Notes: generated by a model not told the origin, from the sequence alone. A stretch of DNA of 32,802 nucleotides from Marinitoga hydrogenitolerans DSM 16785 (GCF_900129175.1 NZ_FQUI01000025.1:1-32802), one strand, 5' to 3'. Positions 24,877 through 32,618 are shown, numbered from the stretch's first letter. Numbers and translations: made by a program.

Positions 24877-25447
24877 AAAAACCTTTAATATCTGGCAATT
24901 CTTCTTTTTTATTAAAAAAGTTCTTTAAATTAGCTAATTCAGTATCTAAAATATCTGGATTAACAATAATTTTAAAACTCAATCCAATTAAAAATGTTTT
25001 TATCAATTCCGAACTCCTTTCAATATCATCTAATCCAATTTCATGAATTTTTAAAAATTCTTTGATTACATTAGTAAAATTCATATCTAAAAATTTTGCT
25101 TTTCTTGAAACACTTTTTTGTCTATATGGATGCGTAAGAATTTGAGAAAATGCTATCATATATTTTGGTGGTGTAAATATTCTTCTTATTTTTTCTTCTG
25201 CTGTTATTGTTTTCTTTTTCAATATTTCACTAATCCATTCATCCAAAATTCCTTCACCTGTTGCCACTAAAGCACCGTCTTTAGAACCAAAATAATAATG
25301 TAATGATGCTATTGTCAAATTAGACATTTCAGAAATATGCCTTGTTGTAGCCTCCGATATGGATTCCTCGTTTATAATTTTTATTATAGATTGCATTAGG
25401 TTTTCTTTTCTTTTAGCTCTTAAAGTTGGGTTTGGCCTTCTTGCCAT
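24875..25447 (-). CDS. TetR-family transcriptional regulator
   Basis: A 190-residue repressor-type protein. I place the start at the ATG (25445-25447), nine bases after AGGAGG; an in-frame ATG 24 bases upstream precedes that site. The N-terminal helix-turn-helix (~32-56: SEATTRHISEMSNLTIASLHYYFGSK) is the standard TetR form, with the HYYF recognition-helix ending. The ligand-binding domain (~70-190) is not assigned to a compound class. Its own promoter carries an inverted repeat over the -35, so it probably represses itself. Neighbours are pit downstream and an orphan sugar-binding protein upstream, each with its own promoter and terminators, so the regulon cannot be told from context alone. 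Confidence 0.92.
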   Translation of the reverse strand: MARRPNPTLRAKRKENLMQSIIKIINEESISEATTRHISEMSNLTIASLHYYFGSKDGALVATGEGILDEWISEILKKKTITAEEKIRRIFTPPKYMIAFSQILTHPYRQKSVSRKAKFLDMNFTNVIKEFLKIHEIGLDDIERSSELIKTFLIGLSFKIIVNPDILDTELANLKNFFNKKEELPDIKGF

Positions 25448-25482
25448 AAAAATTAACCTCCTTTTTATCATTTTATAAACAA

Positions 25483-25516
25483 ATTATATCATCATTTTAT
25501 ATGATTGTCAAATCAT
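25483..25516 (-). promoter_or_regulatory. tetR promoter with overlapping operator-like inverted repeat
   Basis: A perfect -35 TTGACA (25506-25511), exact 17-base spacer and perfect -10 TATAAT (25483-25488) on the minus strand. The -35 is the centre of an inverted repeat ATGATT-GTCA-AATCAT (25501-25516, plus-strand reading). A second, ATCAT-ATAAA-ATGAT on the minus strand, lies in the spacer. This arrangement suits autorepression by TetR. Confidence 0.8.
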
Positions 25517-25560
25517 CTGATATATTTAAATGGTTAATTTTTTGTAACAATTGTCGAACG

Positions 25561-25590
25561 AAAAAAATTGAGGCGCGTTAACGCCTCAAT
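25561..25590 (-). terminator. terminator after the solute-binding protein gene
   Basis: The stem ATTGAGGCG/CGCCTCAAT (25567-25575 with 25582-25590) is followed on the minus strand by seven T (25561-25567). It lies 10 bases past the stop codon. Confidence 0.9.
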
Positions 25591-25600
25591 AAAAGAAAAT

Positions 25601-26896
25601 TTATTCTGCTAATTCTTCATTTTCAATAAGTAAGTTTTTCATTTCTTCAACCATTCTATTATATGCTTCTTCTGCTGTTATTTTATCATATAAGAAATCA
25701 CTTGTAATTGTTCCTAATGCTCCTCTAATATCATACCATGCTGCTGGTTTTGGATCTGGAACTGCTGTTTTTAATGAATTCAATGCTATTGTTGGTTTTT
25801 CATCATTTGCAACATATGATTTCCATTGTGGTGTTTCTACTACATCTTTTCTAACAGGAACATATCCTGTATTTACTGCCCAATATGCCTGATTTACTTT
25901 ATCTAATAAGAAATTCATAAACATCCATGCTGCTTGTTTTTGTGCATTTGATGCCCAAGCAAACATAATTAAATCTGTTCCTGCTATTGGTGAATGTGGC
26001 ACGCCATCAACTGAAGGTAATGGTGACCATGACCATTCATATTTTCCTTTAATGGATTTTTCCACATATGGTTTTCCTGCTATTGTTCCCATGTACATTG
26101 CTATTTGGCCATTTCCAAATGGATCATTTAAGTATCCACCTTGAACAAATGCTACTTCATCAGATTTCAATTTATACATAAAATTAAGAGTTTTTACTGT
26201 TGTATCTTTATCTAAAACTATTTTCCACTTTCCATTACCTGCATATTCTAATACTTTTCCATTCATTGCATATAAGAATGTTTGGAAATCATCTACTGTT
26301 GTTCTAAATCCTAAACCATACTGATCAATCTGTCCATCACCATCTACATCTTCTGTTAACTGTGTTGCCACCTCATATAATTCATCTAATGTTTTTGGTG
26401 GTTCTACTCCATATAAATCGAATAAATCTACGTTATAATAATTTGTGTAAACACTTTTGTTGAATGGAATAGAATAAATAGTGTCTCCCCATGTACAAAT
26501 ATCTTTAAATACTTGATAAATTTGATTTTCCCATACTTCTTTAAATTCCGCATCACCATAAATAAATTTATTTAATGGTTCAACAATGCCTTCACTTTGA
26601 AGATATTTTGATGTCCAATTTGAATATGCTTGAGCAATAACTGGTAAATTATCCCTTGTTCCTTCGTTATAAGCAACAACTGTACTTAACAATTTTCTTG
26701 ATAAAGCACCATAATTTCCTACATATACAGGTACAACTTCAACATAAGGATTTTCTCTATTAAATGCTGCAACTAATTCTTCTAATGTTTTTCCATGACC
26801 CCCTCCCATAGCATGCCAAAATTCCACTTTGATTTTTTCACCAAATGAAAATACCATAACAAATAATAACAAGGTTACTAAAAGTAACTTCTTCAC
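25601..26896 (-). CDS. ABC transporter sugar-type solute-binding protein (family 1, UgpB-like)
   Basis: A periplasmic receptor for carbohydrate-type ABC uptake. The start is a GTG (26894-26896), eight bases after GGGAGG. This gives 431 residues beginning with MKKLLLV, a clean signal peptide ending near FSFG-EK. The mature protein opens with IKVEFWHAMGGGHGKTLEELVAAFN, typical of the UgpB/MalE-like group, with VEPLNKFI, YSIPFNKSVYTNYYNVDLF and IAGTDLIMFAWASNAQKQAAWMFMNFLL as further family blocks. An acidic DVDGDGQID loop (~184-192) may bind calcium. No permease or ATPase gene is adjacent, so it is an orphan that must share a transporter encoded elsewhere. The ligand, perhaps a glycerol-phosphate or oligosaccharide compound, is unknown. 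Confidence 0.93.
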   Translation of the reverse strand: MKKLLLVTLLLFVMVFSFGEKIKVEFWHAMGGGHGKTLEELVAAFNRENPYVEVVPVYVGNYGALSRKLLSTVVAYNEGTRDNLPVIAQAYSNWTSKYLQSEGIVEPLNKFIYGDAEFKEVWENQIYQVFKDICTWGDTIYSIPFNKSVYTNYYNVDLFDLYGVEPPKTLDELYEVATQLTEDVDGDGQIDQYGLGFRTTVDDFQTFLYAMNGKVLEYAGNGKWKIVLDKDTTVKTLNFMYKLKSDEVAFVQGGYLNDPFGNGQIAMYMGTIAGKPYVEKSIKGKYEWSWSPLPSVDGVPHSPIAGTDLIMFAWASNAQKQAAWMFMNFLLDKVNQAYWAVNTGYVPVRKDVVETPQWKSYVANDEKPTIALNSLKTAVPDPKPAAWYDIRGALGTITSDFLYDKITAEEAYNRMVEEMKNLLIENEELAE

Positions 26897-26932
26897 CCGT
26901 AACACCTCCCGAATAGATTTGATTAACATTAC

Positions 26933-26962
26933 ATTATACTACATCGAATAATATAAAATCAA
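26933..26962 (-). promoter_or_regulatory. promoter of the solute-binding protein gene
   Basis: On the minus strand TTGATT (26957-26962), 18 bases, then TATAAT (26933-26938). It lies immediately after the coaE stop codon, so the binding-protein gene can be expressed independently of the apt-pgi-coaE operon. Confidence 0.7.
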
Positions 26963-26963
26963 A

Positions 26964-27527
26964 TTAAATTTTATGAAGTATCTTTAATAATTCATTTTTA
27001 ATTGTATATAATCCGTTATTATTAACTATTTTAAAGTTATATTTGTATTTTAATTTTTTTTGTGAATTAATTATTTTTTCAGCCTTCCAAAGAGGCATCT
27101 TTCTCAGTTCAGTTAATCTTTTTAGCCTATTTTCTTCAGAAGATTCGACAAAGATAATATAATCACATATTTCATCTAAACCTATTTTTTCAATTAATGC
27201 TCCATCAATAAAAACTATTTCCTTATTAATTTTTTTTATTTTTTCCTTCACTTTTTCTTTTATAATTGGATGTAATATATTATTTAATAATTCTAGTTTA
27301 TCATTATTTTTAAAAACAATTTCAGATAATCTATCTCTTTTTATTTCTCCTTTTTCAAATATAAATTCTCCAAAAACTGATTTTAATTTCTCTTTTACTT
27401 TTTTCTCCTTAAGAATTTCATGTCCTACTTTATCCAGGTCAACAACACTATAGCCAAGACTCTTTAGAATCTTGGCTATAGTGCTTTTACCACTCCCGGC
27501 ATACCCAGTTATACCTATTATTTTCAT
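26964..27527 (-). CDS. coaE: dephospho-CoA kinase
   Basis: Catalyses the last step of coenzyme A synthesis, ATP-dependent phosphorylation of the 3'-hydroxyl of dephospho-CoA. The 187-residue protein has the P-loop GYAGSGKST at 8-16, then VVDLDKVGHEIL with the substrate-contacting Asp. LNNILHPIIKEKV holds the conserved HP motif, and VFIDGALIEKIGLDEICDYIIFVE follows. Lid-region RLKRLTELRKMPLWKAEKIINSQ fits the family. The ATG overlaps the pgi stop by four bases (ATGA type), so translation is probably coupled. No terminator is seen between its stop and the next promoter. Confidence 0.96.
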   Translation of the reverse strand: MKIIGITGYAGSGKSTIAKILKSLGYSVVDLDKVGHEILKEKKVKEKLKSVFGEFIFEKGEIKRDRLSEIVFKNNDKLELLNNILHPIIKEKVKEKIKKINKEIVFIDGALIEKIGLDEICDYIIFVESSEENRLKRLTELRKMPLWKAEKIINSQKKLKYKYNFKIVNNNGLYTIKNELLKILHKI

Positions 27528-28891
27528 AATATAAATTTTTCCTTTTTCTCAACTTTTTCTTTTACTTCTTTTGCAAATTCTTCGTATCCTTCTCTTCCCA
27601 TAAGTGCATATGTGACTTTTTTACCTAATTCAACACCTGGTTGATCATAGGCATCAATTTCTAATAACTTTCCCATAATTGCTGTCTGAAATTCATATAC
27701 AAAGAAAAATTGACCTACGTTAAATGCATTAATTTCAGGGAATATAATTTTCATATTAGGTTTCCCATGTTCTGTTAATGCATATTCTGTTCCAAATAAT
27801 TCTGTATTTAACAATTCAGATAATGTTTTTCCACCCAAATATGAAAGAGCAGAATATTCTTCATGTACTTTAGGGATTTTAATATCTCTTTCAAATTTTT
27901 CTAATTTTATTAAAGTTATAATTTTATCATCTGGACCTTCATTATATAATTGAACTTGAGAGTGCTGATCTGTAGCTCCTAACGCTTTTACTGGTGTTTG
28001 CCCAACATTTACAACTTCACCATTTATATTATATTTTTTACCTAAACTTTCTGCCCATAATTGTCTATACCAATCTGCTAATAAGAATAATTTATTGGAA
28101 TATGGCATCATCACTGAAATATTATAACCATTTTTATAATATAAAAAGTGTAATAAGGCATTTAAAGCTGCCGGATTTTCATATATATTTTTGTTTGAAA
28201 CTTTTTCAAGCATTGATTTTGCACCATTTAATAAATCAATAACATCGATGCCCCCAGCTAAAGCAGATAATAATCCAACTGGAGTTAAAACACTAAACCT
28301 TCCTCCAACTTCAGGTGGAATTTCTAACGTTTCAATTCCTTCTTCTTTTGCTATTTTCCTTAAAATACCATTTTCAGGATCTGTGGTAAATATAAGGTGT
28401 TTTTTTGGATCTAATCCATAACTTTCGATTATTCCTCTAGCAATTAAATAATTTGACATAGCCTCTGCTGTAGTTCCAGATTTAGAGATAACGTTAAATA
28501 ATGTAGTATGCGGATCAATCTGATCTAAAACAGATGCAACAAAATCCGGATCAACATTATCAACTATAAATATCTTTGGAGTTTTTCTATTATTCATATT
28601 ATTATAATTCAATGGGTTTAATGTTGTTTGTAAAGCTATATTTCCTAATGCAGATCCTCCAATACCTAAAACCACAAAATTGTCAAATGATTGTATCCAT
28701 TCTTGTATATCTAATATTTTATCTAGATATTTTGTGTTTTTTAGAAGTTTAACAAATCCTGGTTCTTCCTCCAAAATTTCTGAAATTATTTTTTCCATCT
28801 TATTTTTATATCCATTGATGTCTTCATATTTTATTCCTTTTTCTATATTAGGATAAAACATATTTGTAAAATCAAATTTTATACCTTTCAT
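27524..28891 (-). CDS. pgi: glucose-6-phosphate isomerase
   Basis: Interconverts glucose 6-phosphate and fructose 6-phosphate in glycolysis and gluconeogenesis. At 455 residues it matches the compact bacterial form. The sugar-phosphate-binding SIS folds are evident: VLGIGGSALGNIALQTTL, then FNVISKSGTTAEAMSNYLIA. PPEVGGRFSVLTPVGLLSALAGG includes the catalytic-region signature, and DQHSQVQLYNEGPDDK and the final FQTAIMGKLLEIDAYDQPGVELGKK are family blocks. A GGGAGGGG site precedes the ATG. It lies 25 bases after apt and overlaps coaE, forming one operon. It connects with the GH13 enzyme and sugar-binding protein in the general sense of sugar catabolism only. Confidence 0.97.
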   Translation of the reverse strand: MKGIKFDFTNMFYPNIEKGIKYEDINGYKNKMEKIISEILEEEPGFVKLLKNTKYLDKILDIQEWIQSFDNFVVLGIGGSALGNIALQTTLNPLNYNNMNNRKTPKIFIVDNVDPDFVASVLDQIDPHTTLFNVISKSGTTAEAMSNYLIARGIIESYGLDPKKHLIFTTDPENGILRKIAKEEGIETLEIPPEVGGRFSVLTPVGLLSALAGGIDVIDLLNGAKSMLEKVSNKNIYENPAALNALLHFLYYKNGYNISVMMPYSNKLFLLADWYRQLWAESLGKKYNINGEVVNVGQTPVKALGATDQHSQVQLYNEGPDDKIITLIKLEKFERDIKIPKVHEEYSALSYLGGKTLSELLNTELFGTEYALTEHGKPNMKIIFPEINAFNVGQFFFVYEFQTAIMGKLLEIDAYDQPGVELGKKVTYALMGREGYEEFAKEVKEKVEKKEKFIL

Positions 28892-28916
28892 ATTTTCCCC
28901 TCCCTTTTAGCAAAAG

Positions 28917-29429
28917 TTAATATATCAATATGCTATCTACTTTGATATTTGACAATTTTTCTCTTGGATTTAAAAAGCTCAGTTCTATTAAACATAAAAT
29001 CCCAGAAACTTCTGCATCAAGTTTTTTTACTAAAGTCTCAATTGCCTTTATTGTTCCACCTGTAGCTAAAACATCATCCACAATTAAAACTTTTTCTCCT
29101 TTTGATAATGCATCTTTATGCATTTGTATCCTTGTTTCTCCATATTCTAAAGAATATGAAACTTCAACAATATCATATGGAAGTTTTCCAGGTTTTCTTA
29201 CTGGAACTAATTTTTTACCTAACTTATATGCTAGGGCTGAACCGAATAAAAACCCTCTAGCCTCAGGAACTATTATTGTATCAAAATCTGAATCTTTAAC
29301 TTTATCTGCCATAGTATCAATTACTTCTTTAAAAACTTTTGGTGTAGCTAATAATGGCGTAATGTCTTTAAATATTATACCTGGCTTTGGAAAATCAGGT
29401 ATATCTCTAATATAATCTTTAAAATTCAT
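28917..29429 (-). CDS. apt: adenine phosphoribosyltransferase
   Basis: Salvages adenine to AMP with PRPP. The 170-residue protein begins DYIRDIPDFPKPGIIFKDITPLL, the standard Apt N-terminus with flexible-loop residues. EARGFLFGSALAY provides the pyrophosphate-binding region, and VRKPGKLPY is the purine-side hood. The PRPP motif VLIVDDVLATGGT is at 114-126. A GAAGGAGGAAT site supports the ATG. First gene of the apt-pgi-coaE operon, with its own promoter at 29463-29490. Confidence 0.97.
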   Translation of the reverse strand: MNFKDYIRDIPDFPKPGIIFKDITPLLATPKVFKEVIDTMADKVKDSDFDTIIVPEARGFLFGSALAYKLGKKLVPVRKPGKLPYDIVEVSYSLEYGETRIQMHKDALSKGEKVLIVDDVLATGGTIKAIETLVKKLDAEVSGILCLIELSFLNPREKLSNIKVDSILIY

Positions 29430-29462
29430 CTCTATTCCTCCTTCGAATTTATTAACAAAGGT

Positions 29463-29490
29463 ATTTTACCATATTTTTTTTAAAAAACAA
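29463..29490 (-). promoter_or_regulatory. promoter of the apt-pgi-coaE operon
   Basis: On the minus strand TTGTTT (29485-29490), 16 bases, then TAAAAT (29463-29468) preceded by TGG as an extended -10. It lies 34 bases before the apt start. Confidence 0.6.
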
Positions 29491-29521
29491 CATTAAACAT
29501 CATAAATTTTATAAAAATAAA

Positions 29522-29549
29522 AAGACCCCATATTAATCAATGGGGTCTT
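29522..29549 (-). terminator. terminator of the small omega-like gene
   Basis: The stem AAGACCCCAT/ATGGGGTCTT has an eight-base loop and TTTTTATTTTTAT following on the minus strand. The final codons and stop of the small gene lie within the hairpin. Confidence 0.85.
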
Positions 29550-29749
29550 CTTTTTTCTTTAATATTATAAGAATAATTTAATAGAAAAATTATTTTCTTT
29601 TCTAATTCAACTAAAGTTACTTTATTTCCCTCTTTCAAAGTTTCAAATGCAGCTTTTAAAACAAGAACTCTTGGATATTTATTTAATGTTATTTTAATTG
29701 GATCTAGATTATTAAAATTTTCTTTACTTTCAACATCTAATGTTTTCAT
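29537..29749 (-). CDS. small protein, possibly a divergent RNA polymerase omega subunit
   Basis: A 70-residue protein if started at the ATG (29747-29749) that follows an AGGGAGTGA site; longer readings add residues with no better site. The core NKYPRVLVLKAAFETLKEGNKVTLVELEKKI recalls the omega-subunit pattern (KY..VL..A...L followed by a V.L.EL..KI helix). However, the usual Arg-Ala-Arg block is absent, so this is a suggestion only. Its last residues (RRPH) are encoded by the arm of the terminator hairpin. The gene is divergent from the tRNA-Met gene and separated from apt by the terminator. If it is not omega, it is an uncharacterised small helical protein. Confidence 0.55.
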   Translation of the reverse strand: MKTLDVESKENFNNLDPIKITLNKYPRVLVLKAAFETLKEGNKVTLVELEKKIIFLLNYSYNIKEKRRPH

Positions 29750-29778
29750 TTTTTTATCACTCCCTTCAAAAAAACCCC

Positions 29779-29807
29779 TTGACAAAAATTAAATTAGATG
29801 TTATAAT
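29779..29807 (+). promoter_or_regulatory. tRNA-Met promoter
   Basis: A perfect -35 TTGACA (29779-29784), exactly 17 bases and a perfect -10 TATAAT (29802-29807), also preceded by TGT as an extended -10. An inverted repeat TTAGAT-GTTATA-ATCTAA (29794-29811) overlaps the -10. Transcription would start near 29814. Confidence 0.92.
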
Positions 29808-29827
29808 CTAATCGCTTAAATCATATA

Positions 29828-29904
29828 GGGCTCGTAGCTCAGTTGGTGAGAGCTTCCGGCTCATAACCGGGAGGTCGGTGGTTCGAATCCACCCGAGCCC
29901 ACCA
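29828..29904 (+). tRNA. tRNA-Met (anticodon CAT), elongator type
   Basis: A complete 77-base tRNA. The acceptor stem GGGCTCG/CGAGCCC is followed by A and an encoded CCA. The D-arm is TAGCTCAGTTGGTGAGAGC, the anticodon arm TCCGG-CTCATAA-CCGGG, and the T-arm ends GGTTCGAATCC. The anticodon is CAT. The paired G1-C72 and the lack of three consecutive G-C pairs next to the anticodon loop argue against the initiator. A CAT tRNA can also be the isoleucine ATA reader (after lysidine modification by TilS); the body favours elongator Met, but sequence alone does not settle it. If Met, it is a likely substrate of TmcAL encoded at 9180. Confidence 0.93.
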
Positions 29905-29905
29905 T

Positions 29906-29934
29906 ATCGGGGTTTAAAAGCCCCGATTTTTTTA
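29906..29934 (+). terminator. tRNA-Met terminator
   Basis: The stem ATCGGGG/CCCCGAT with loop TTTAAAAG is followed by TTTTTTT, two bases after the CCA end. Confidence 0.92.
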
Positions 29935-30140
29935 TACCTACTTATTATTTTAATATATTTTATTTTTTTTGTCAAGTTTTTTTGATTTTTATGTTAATTT
30001 TTTAATTCTTAAATTGCACATTCTATCTTACTTACACCTATTAACTTTTAAGTAACTTTTTGTTAACTAAAAAATTACTTTGTATTATTCTTTCAACATC
30101 ACTTATCCCTTTTATTGCTATTCAATTTCAATTAACTTTA

Positions 30141-30149
30141 TGTTATAAT
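30141..30149 (+). promoter_or_regulatory. extended -10 promoter of the beta-propeller gene
   Basis: TGTTATAAT lies 42 bases before the ATG, with a poor -35 (TTCAAT at 30121-30126, 17 bases upstream). The rest of the gap from 29935 to 30140 is AT-rich and holds nothing recognisable apart from short TTAACTTTT-type direct repeats (30041-30066). Confidence 0.5.
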
Positions 30150-30190
30150 ATTTATTGATCACTTGATATATTAATAAAAGGAGTGTTTTT

Positions 30191-31987
30191 ATGAAAAAAT
30201 GGTTAATTTTATTTTTGTTATTTGTTAATTTCACATATCTGTTTGGAGTGAAAATAATTACAACATCTAATGATTCTTTAACTGGGACTTTTCTTTCTAT
30301 TAATGCTTATCAATTATTTTTTAAAATTGAAAACAAGGTTAATAAATTACCAATCAACGAAATAAAAACTATAGAATTTACTCCAACAGAAAAATCAAAT
30401 ATGTTTTTTTCTCTAAAAAATTATTATACTTTTAAAGGGTATCTTGAAAAAATAGAAAAAGATTATTTTATATTCAAAGATTCTAATATATTATTTAAAA
30501 TTTATAAAAGTGATTTAAAAATAGCTGTTTCTAAAAATAGAGTTACAACAAATAGAATTTCAACTAAATTCGGAAATTTTCATTTTTCTCCAATTGAGAT
30601 TATATCTGATAAGTTCTGGAAAATAAAAACAGAATATGGTGAAATGATCCTTCCTTCTATTGTTATAGAATCATCATTTAGACCAAATATTTCAAGTGAA
30701 AATAAAAATATTCTTTATTTGAATAATGGTGATTATTTTTTCTATGATACTGTTAATTTAAAAAATTCTTTATTTGATTTTTTTATTTACAATTTTTATA
30801 TTCAAATTCCAAAAGAAAAAATTTTATTTTTAAAAAATCATTCTTATATCCCCAAAAAAGTAAAATCAAATAAACTTTATAGATTAAATATTAACGACAA
30901 AGATTATTATATAGACGATTTTGATATTAAAGAAAACAAAATTTATATTGAAAATAAAATTATAGAAACTCCTAAAATTAAATTTCTTTCTCAAGCAATA
31001 TTAAATTTATACATTATAAATGATATCTTTTATAGTGGTGTTTCTGCAAATAATAATTCTTTATTCATTTCCGGTTATTCAAAAAAACTTTATAAATTAG
31101 ATTTAATAAATGGAATAAAAAATATCTATGATTTAAATTCTTATTCGTATGATTTCCCAGTAATTTATAATAATAAGATTTTTCTTTCTGGTTTTAGAAA
31201 TAATTTGATTGTTATTAACAATGAGAAATCTTTAAAAGAATTTAATGTTGGAGAGTTATATTCAGGAGTTACTATTTTAAATAAAGACAAATATTTAATG
31301 CATTTGTGGTCTGACAAATTACTTGTTTTTAATTCAAAAAATGAAACCATTAATAGTTTTAAAATTAAAACCTCAAAAAGAAGTCCTTTAATAGATTATG
31401 AAAATAATATTATAGATCTCGATATTTTTGGAAATTTGTATAAATTTGATAATAACTTAAATCCTATTTTTCATATTAGTTTAAATGGAAAAACTGACTA
31501 TTTCAATATTGATACTAAAAATAATATTTATATATCTGGACCCGATAATAAATTCACAATATTGGATAAAAATGGTAATTTGCTGTTTTCATATAATTTA
31601 GATGATATTCCTTATTCTTTTCCATTAATTGATGAATTTGAAAATACAATATACATTGCTTTAAAAAATAAATTTTTATATGCTCTGAATAATGGAGAAA
31701 TTTTATGGAAAACTTATGTGGGATATGCTCCTGGTACAGGTGTGTTAACTAAAAAATATATTATTCTTACTACTTTAAATCATAATATTATTTTTGTTAA
31801 TAAAGAAAACGGAAAGATCGAAAAGGAGTATAAACTAGGGTATTCTACTAATTTATCCATGGATGAAAATGGTTTTTTATATTCCGCATCTTCAAAAGGC
31901 GTTGTTTCTATTATTGACGTAAATGATAAAGTTGTAAATCAATATAAATTTAATGCACAGCATACAGGTAACCCAAATATAAAATAA
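30191..31987 (+). CDS. secreted PQQ-like beta-propeller protein
   Basis: A 598-residue exported protein with a signal peptide (MKKWLILFLLFVNFTYLFG). Residues ~25-260 contain repeated short beta domains (for example LTGTFLSINAYQLFFKI and FKGYLEKIEKDYFIFKD) that may be a membrane or cell-wall interaction part. The rest (~280-598) is a beta-propeller of PQQ/BamB type: blades show patterns such as LYKLDLINGIKNIYDL, FLYALNNGEILWKTYVGYAP and IIFVNKENGKIEKEYKL. The end NQYKFNAQHTGNPN matches the usual PQQ-like close, so the protein is complete. Such propellers often scaffold outer-membrane or envelope complexes. It has its own promoter and terminator. Function unknown. Confidence 0.7.
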   Translation: MKKWLILFLLFVNFTYLFGVKIITTSNDSLTGTFLSINAYQLFFKIENKVNKLPINEIKTIEFTPTEKSNMFFSLKNYYTFKGYLEKIEKDYFIFKDSNILFKIYKSDLKIAVSKNRVTTNRISTKFGNFHFSPIEIISDKFWKIKTEYGEMILPSIVIESSFRPNISSENKNILYLNNGDYFFYDTVNLKNSLFDFFIYNFYIQIPKEKILFLKNHSYIPKKVKSNKLYRLNINDKDYYIDDFDIKENKIYIENKIIETPKIKFLSQAILNLYIINDIFYSGVSANNNSLFISGYSKKLYKLDLINGIKNIYDLNSYSYDFPVIYNNKIFLSGFRNNLIVINNEKSLKEFNVGELYSGVTILNKDKYLMHLWSDKLLVFNSKNETINSFKIKTSKRSPLIDYENNIIDLDIFGNLYKFDNNLNPIFHISLNGKTDYFNIDTKNNIYISGPDNKFTILDKNGNLLFSYNLDDIPYSFPLIDEFENTIYIALKNKFLYALNNGEILWKTYVGYAPGTGVLTKKYIILTTLNHNIIFVNKENGKIEKEYKLGYSTNLSMDENGFLYSASSKGVVSIIDVNDKVVNQYKFNAQHTGNPNIK

Positions 31988-32011
31988 AAAAGCCCTTTTA
32001 AAGGGCTTTTT
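31987..32011. terminator. bidirectional terminator between the propeller gene and the small helical protein gene
   Basis: A nearly perfect palindrome, AAAAAGCCCTTT-T-AAAGGGCTTTTT, with A/T tracts on both sides. It starts at the propeller stop codon and faces the convergent gene ending at 32021. Confidence 0.88.
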
Positions 32012-32020
32012 ATAGTATTT

Positions 32021-32446
32021 TCACAATATTAATCCACCATTACCTTTATTAGTTTTTTTCATTTGATCCAATTGATTTAACAAATCTGGTGGAGCAACGC
32101 TAATATCTGGCGTTTCTGCTTGTTGTAACATTTGTTTTAATTGTTCTTCATATTCTTGCATTTTCTTTTTCATTTCTTCCAAATCTATTTTTATCCAATT
32201 TAAAATATCTTTAGACATTTCTTTAGCCTTTTCATCAGGTAACTCTAATCTTTTACCTTCTAATTCTGTATGCGCTTTAAATTCATCTTTAATTGCTTCA
32301 TTTAAATTCTCTTCTGTCAATAATTCATTTTTATAAAGAATTCTAAGAGCTATATTAGTTCTGAATTTTAAATCTTCCATAGACATTTCCAATCCTTCCA
32401 ATTTTGCCATTATAACATTTATAAGCTGATCTAATGATACTTGCAT
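32021..32446 (-). CDS. conserved-looking small coiled-coil protein of unknown function
   Basis: The likely start is the ATG at 32444-32446 after AGGGAGGT, giving 141 residues (MQVSLDQLINVIM); the longer reading starts before that site. The sequence is mostly helical and charged. A central coiled coil, WIKIDLEEMKKKMQEYEEQLKQML, is followed by a low-complexity tail (APPDLLNQLDQMKKTNKGNGG). No signal peptide, membrane segment or catalytic motif is seen. It does not match a family I recognise. The insertion sequence on its right begins close to its upstream region, so its promoter may be affected. Confidence 0.7.
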   Translation of the reverse strand: MQVSLDQLINVIMAKLEGLEMSMEDLKFRTNIALRILYKNELLTEENLNEAIKDEFKAHTELEGKRLELPDEKAKEMSKDILNWIKIDLEEMKKKMQEYEEQLKQMLQQAETPDISVAPPDLLNQLDQMKKTNKGNGGLIL

Positions 32447-32541
32447 TTTATTACCTCCCTTTCTCTTTCTTAATACCATCTTCAAAAATTCTAAAACCCT
32501 ATTGTTTACAATACTTTCATATTATCTTTTTAAGAGGTTTG

Positions 32542-32618
32542 CCTCCCTGGTGTATAATACAATTAGTTAAATTATCGTTTAATTCGGTAAAATTAAACTA
32601 TACACTTTTACAGGGAGG
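32542..32618 (+). repeat. inverted repeat that can mask the transposase ribosome binding site
   Basis: CCTCCCTG (32542-32549) is the reverse complement of CAGGGAGG (32611-32618), which contains the transposase Shine-Dalgarno. TGTATA (32551-32556) pairs with TATACA (32599-32604), extending the stem. A -10-like TATAAT (32553-32558) lies inside the left arm, so a transcript from that promoter would lack the left arm, whereas readthrough RNA from outside would contain both arms. Confidence 0.75.

Noticed and set aside
28930-29415. Plus-strand open frame of 161 codons opposite apt
   Set aside because: It mirrors apt nearly end to end, and apt has clear family motifs and a ribosome binding site.
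29828-29904. Initiator tRNA-fMet
   Set aside because: G1 pairs with C72, and the anticodon stem lacks the three successive G-C pairs of initiators.
30041-30075. TTAACTTTT-type direct repeats as a CRISPR or iteron array
   Set aside because: Only two or three imperfect short copies with no regular spacing.
32501-32512. Inverted repeat ATTGT-TT-ACAAT upstream of the small helical gene as an operator
   Set aside because: It is very short and of a kind frequent by chance at this AT content; no promoter elements frame it.
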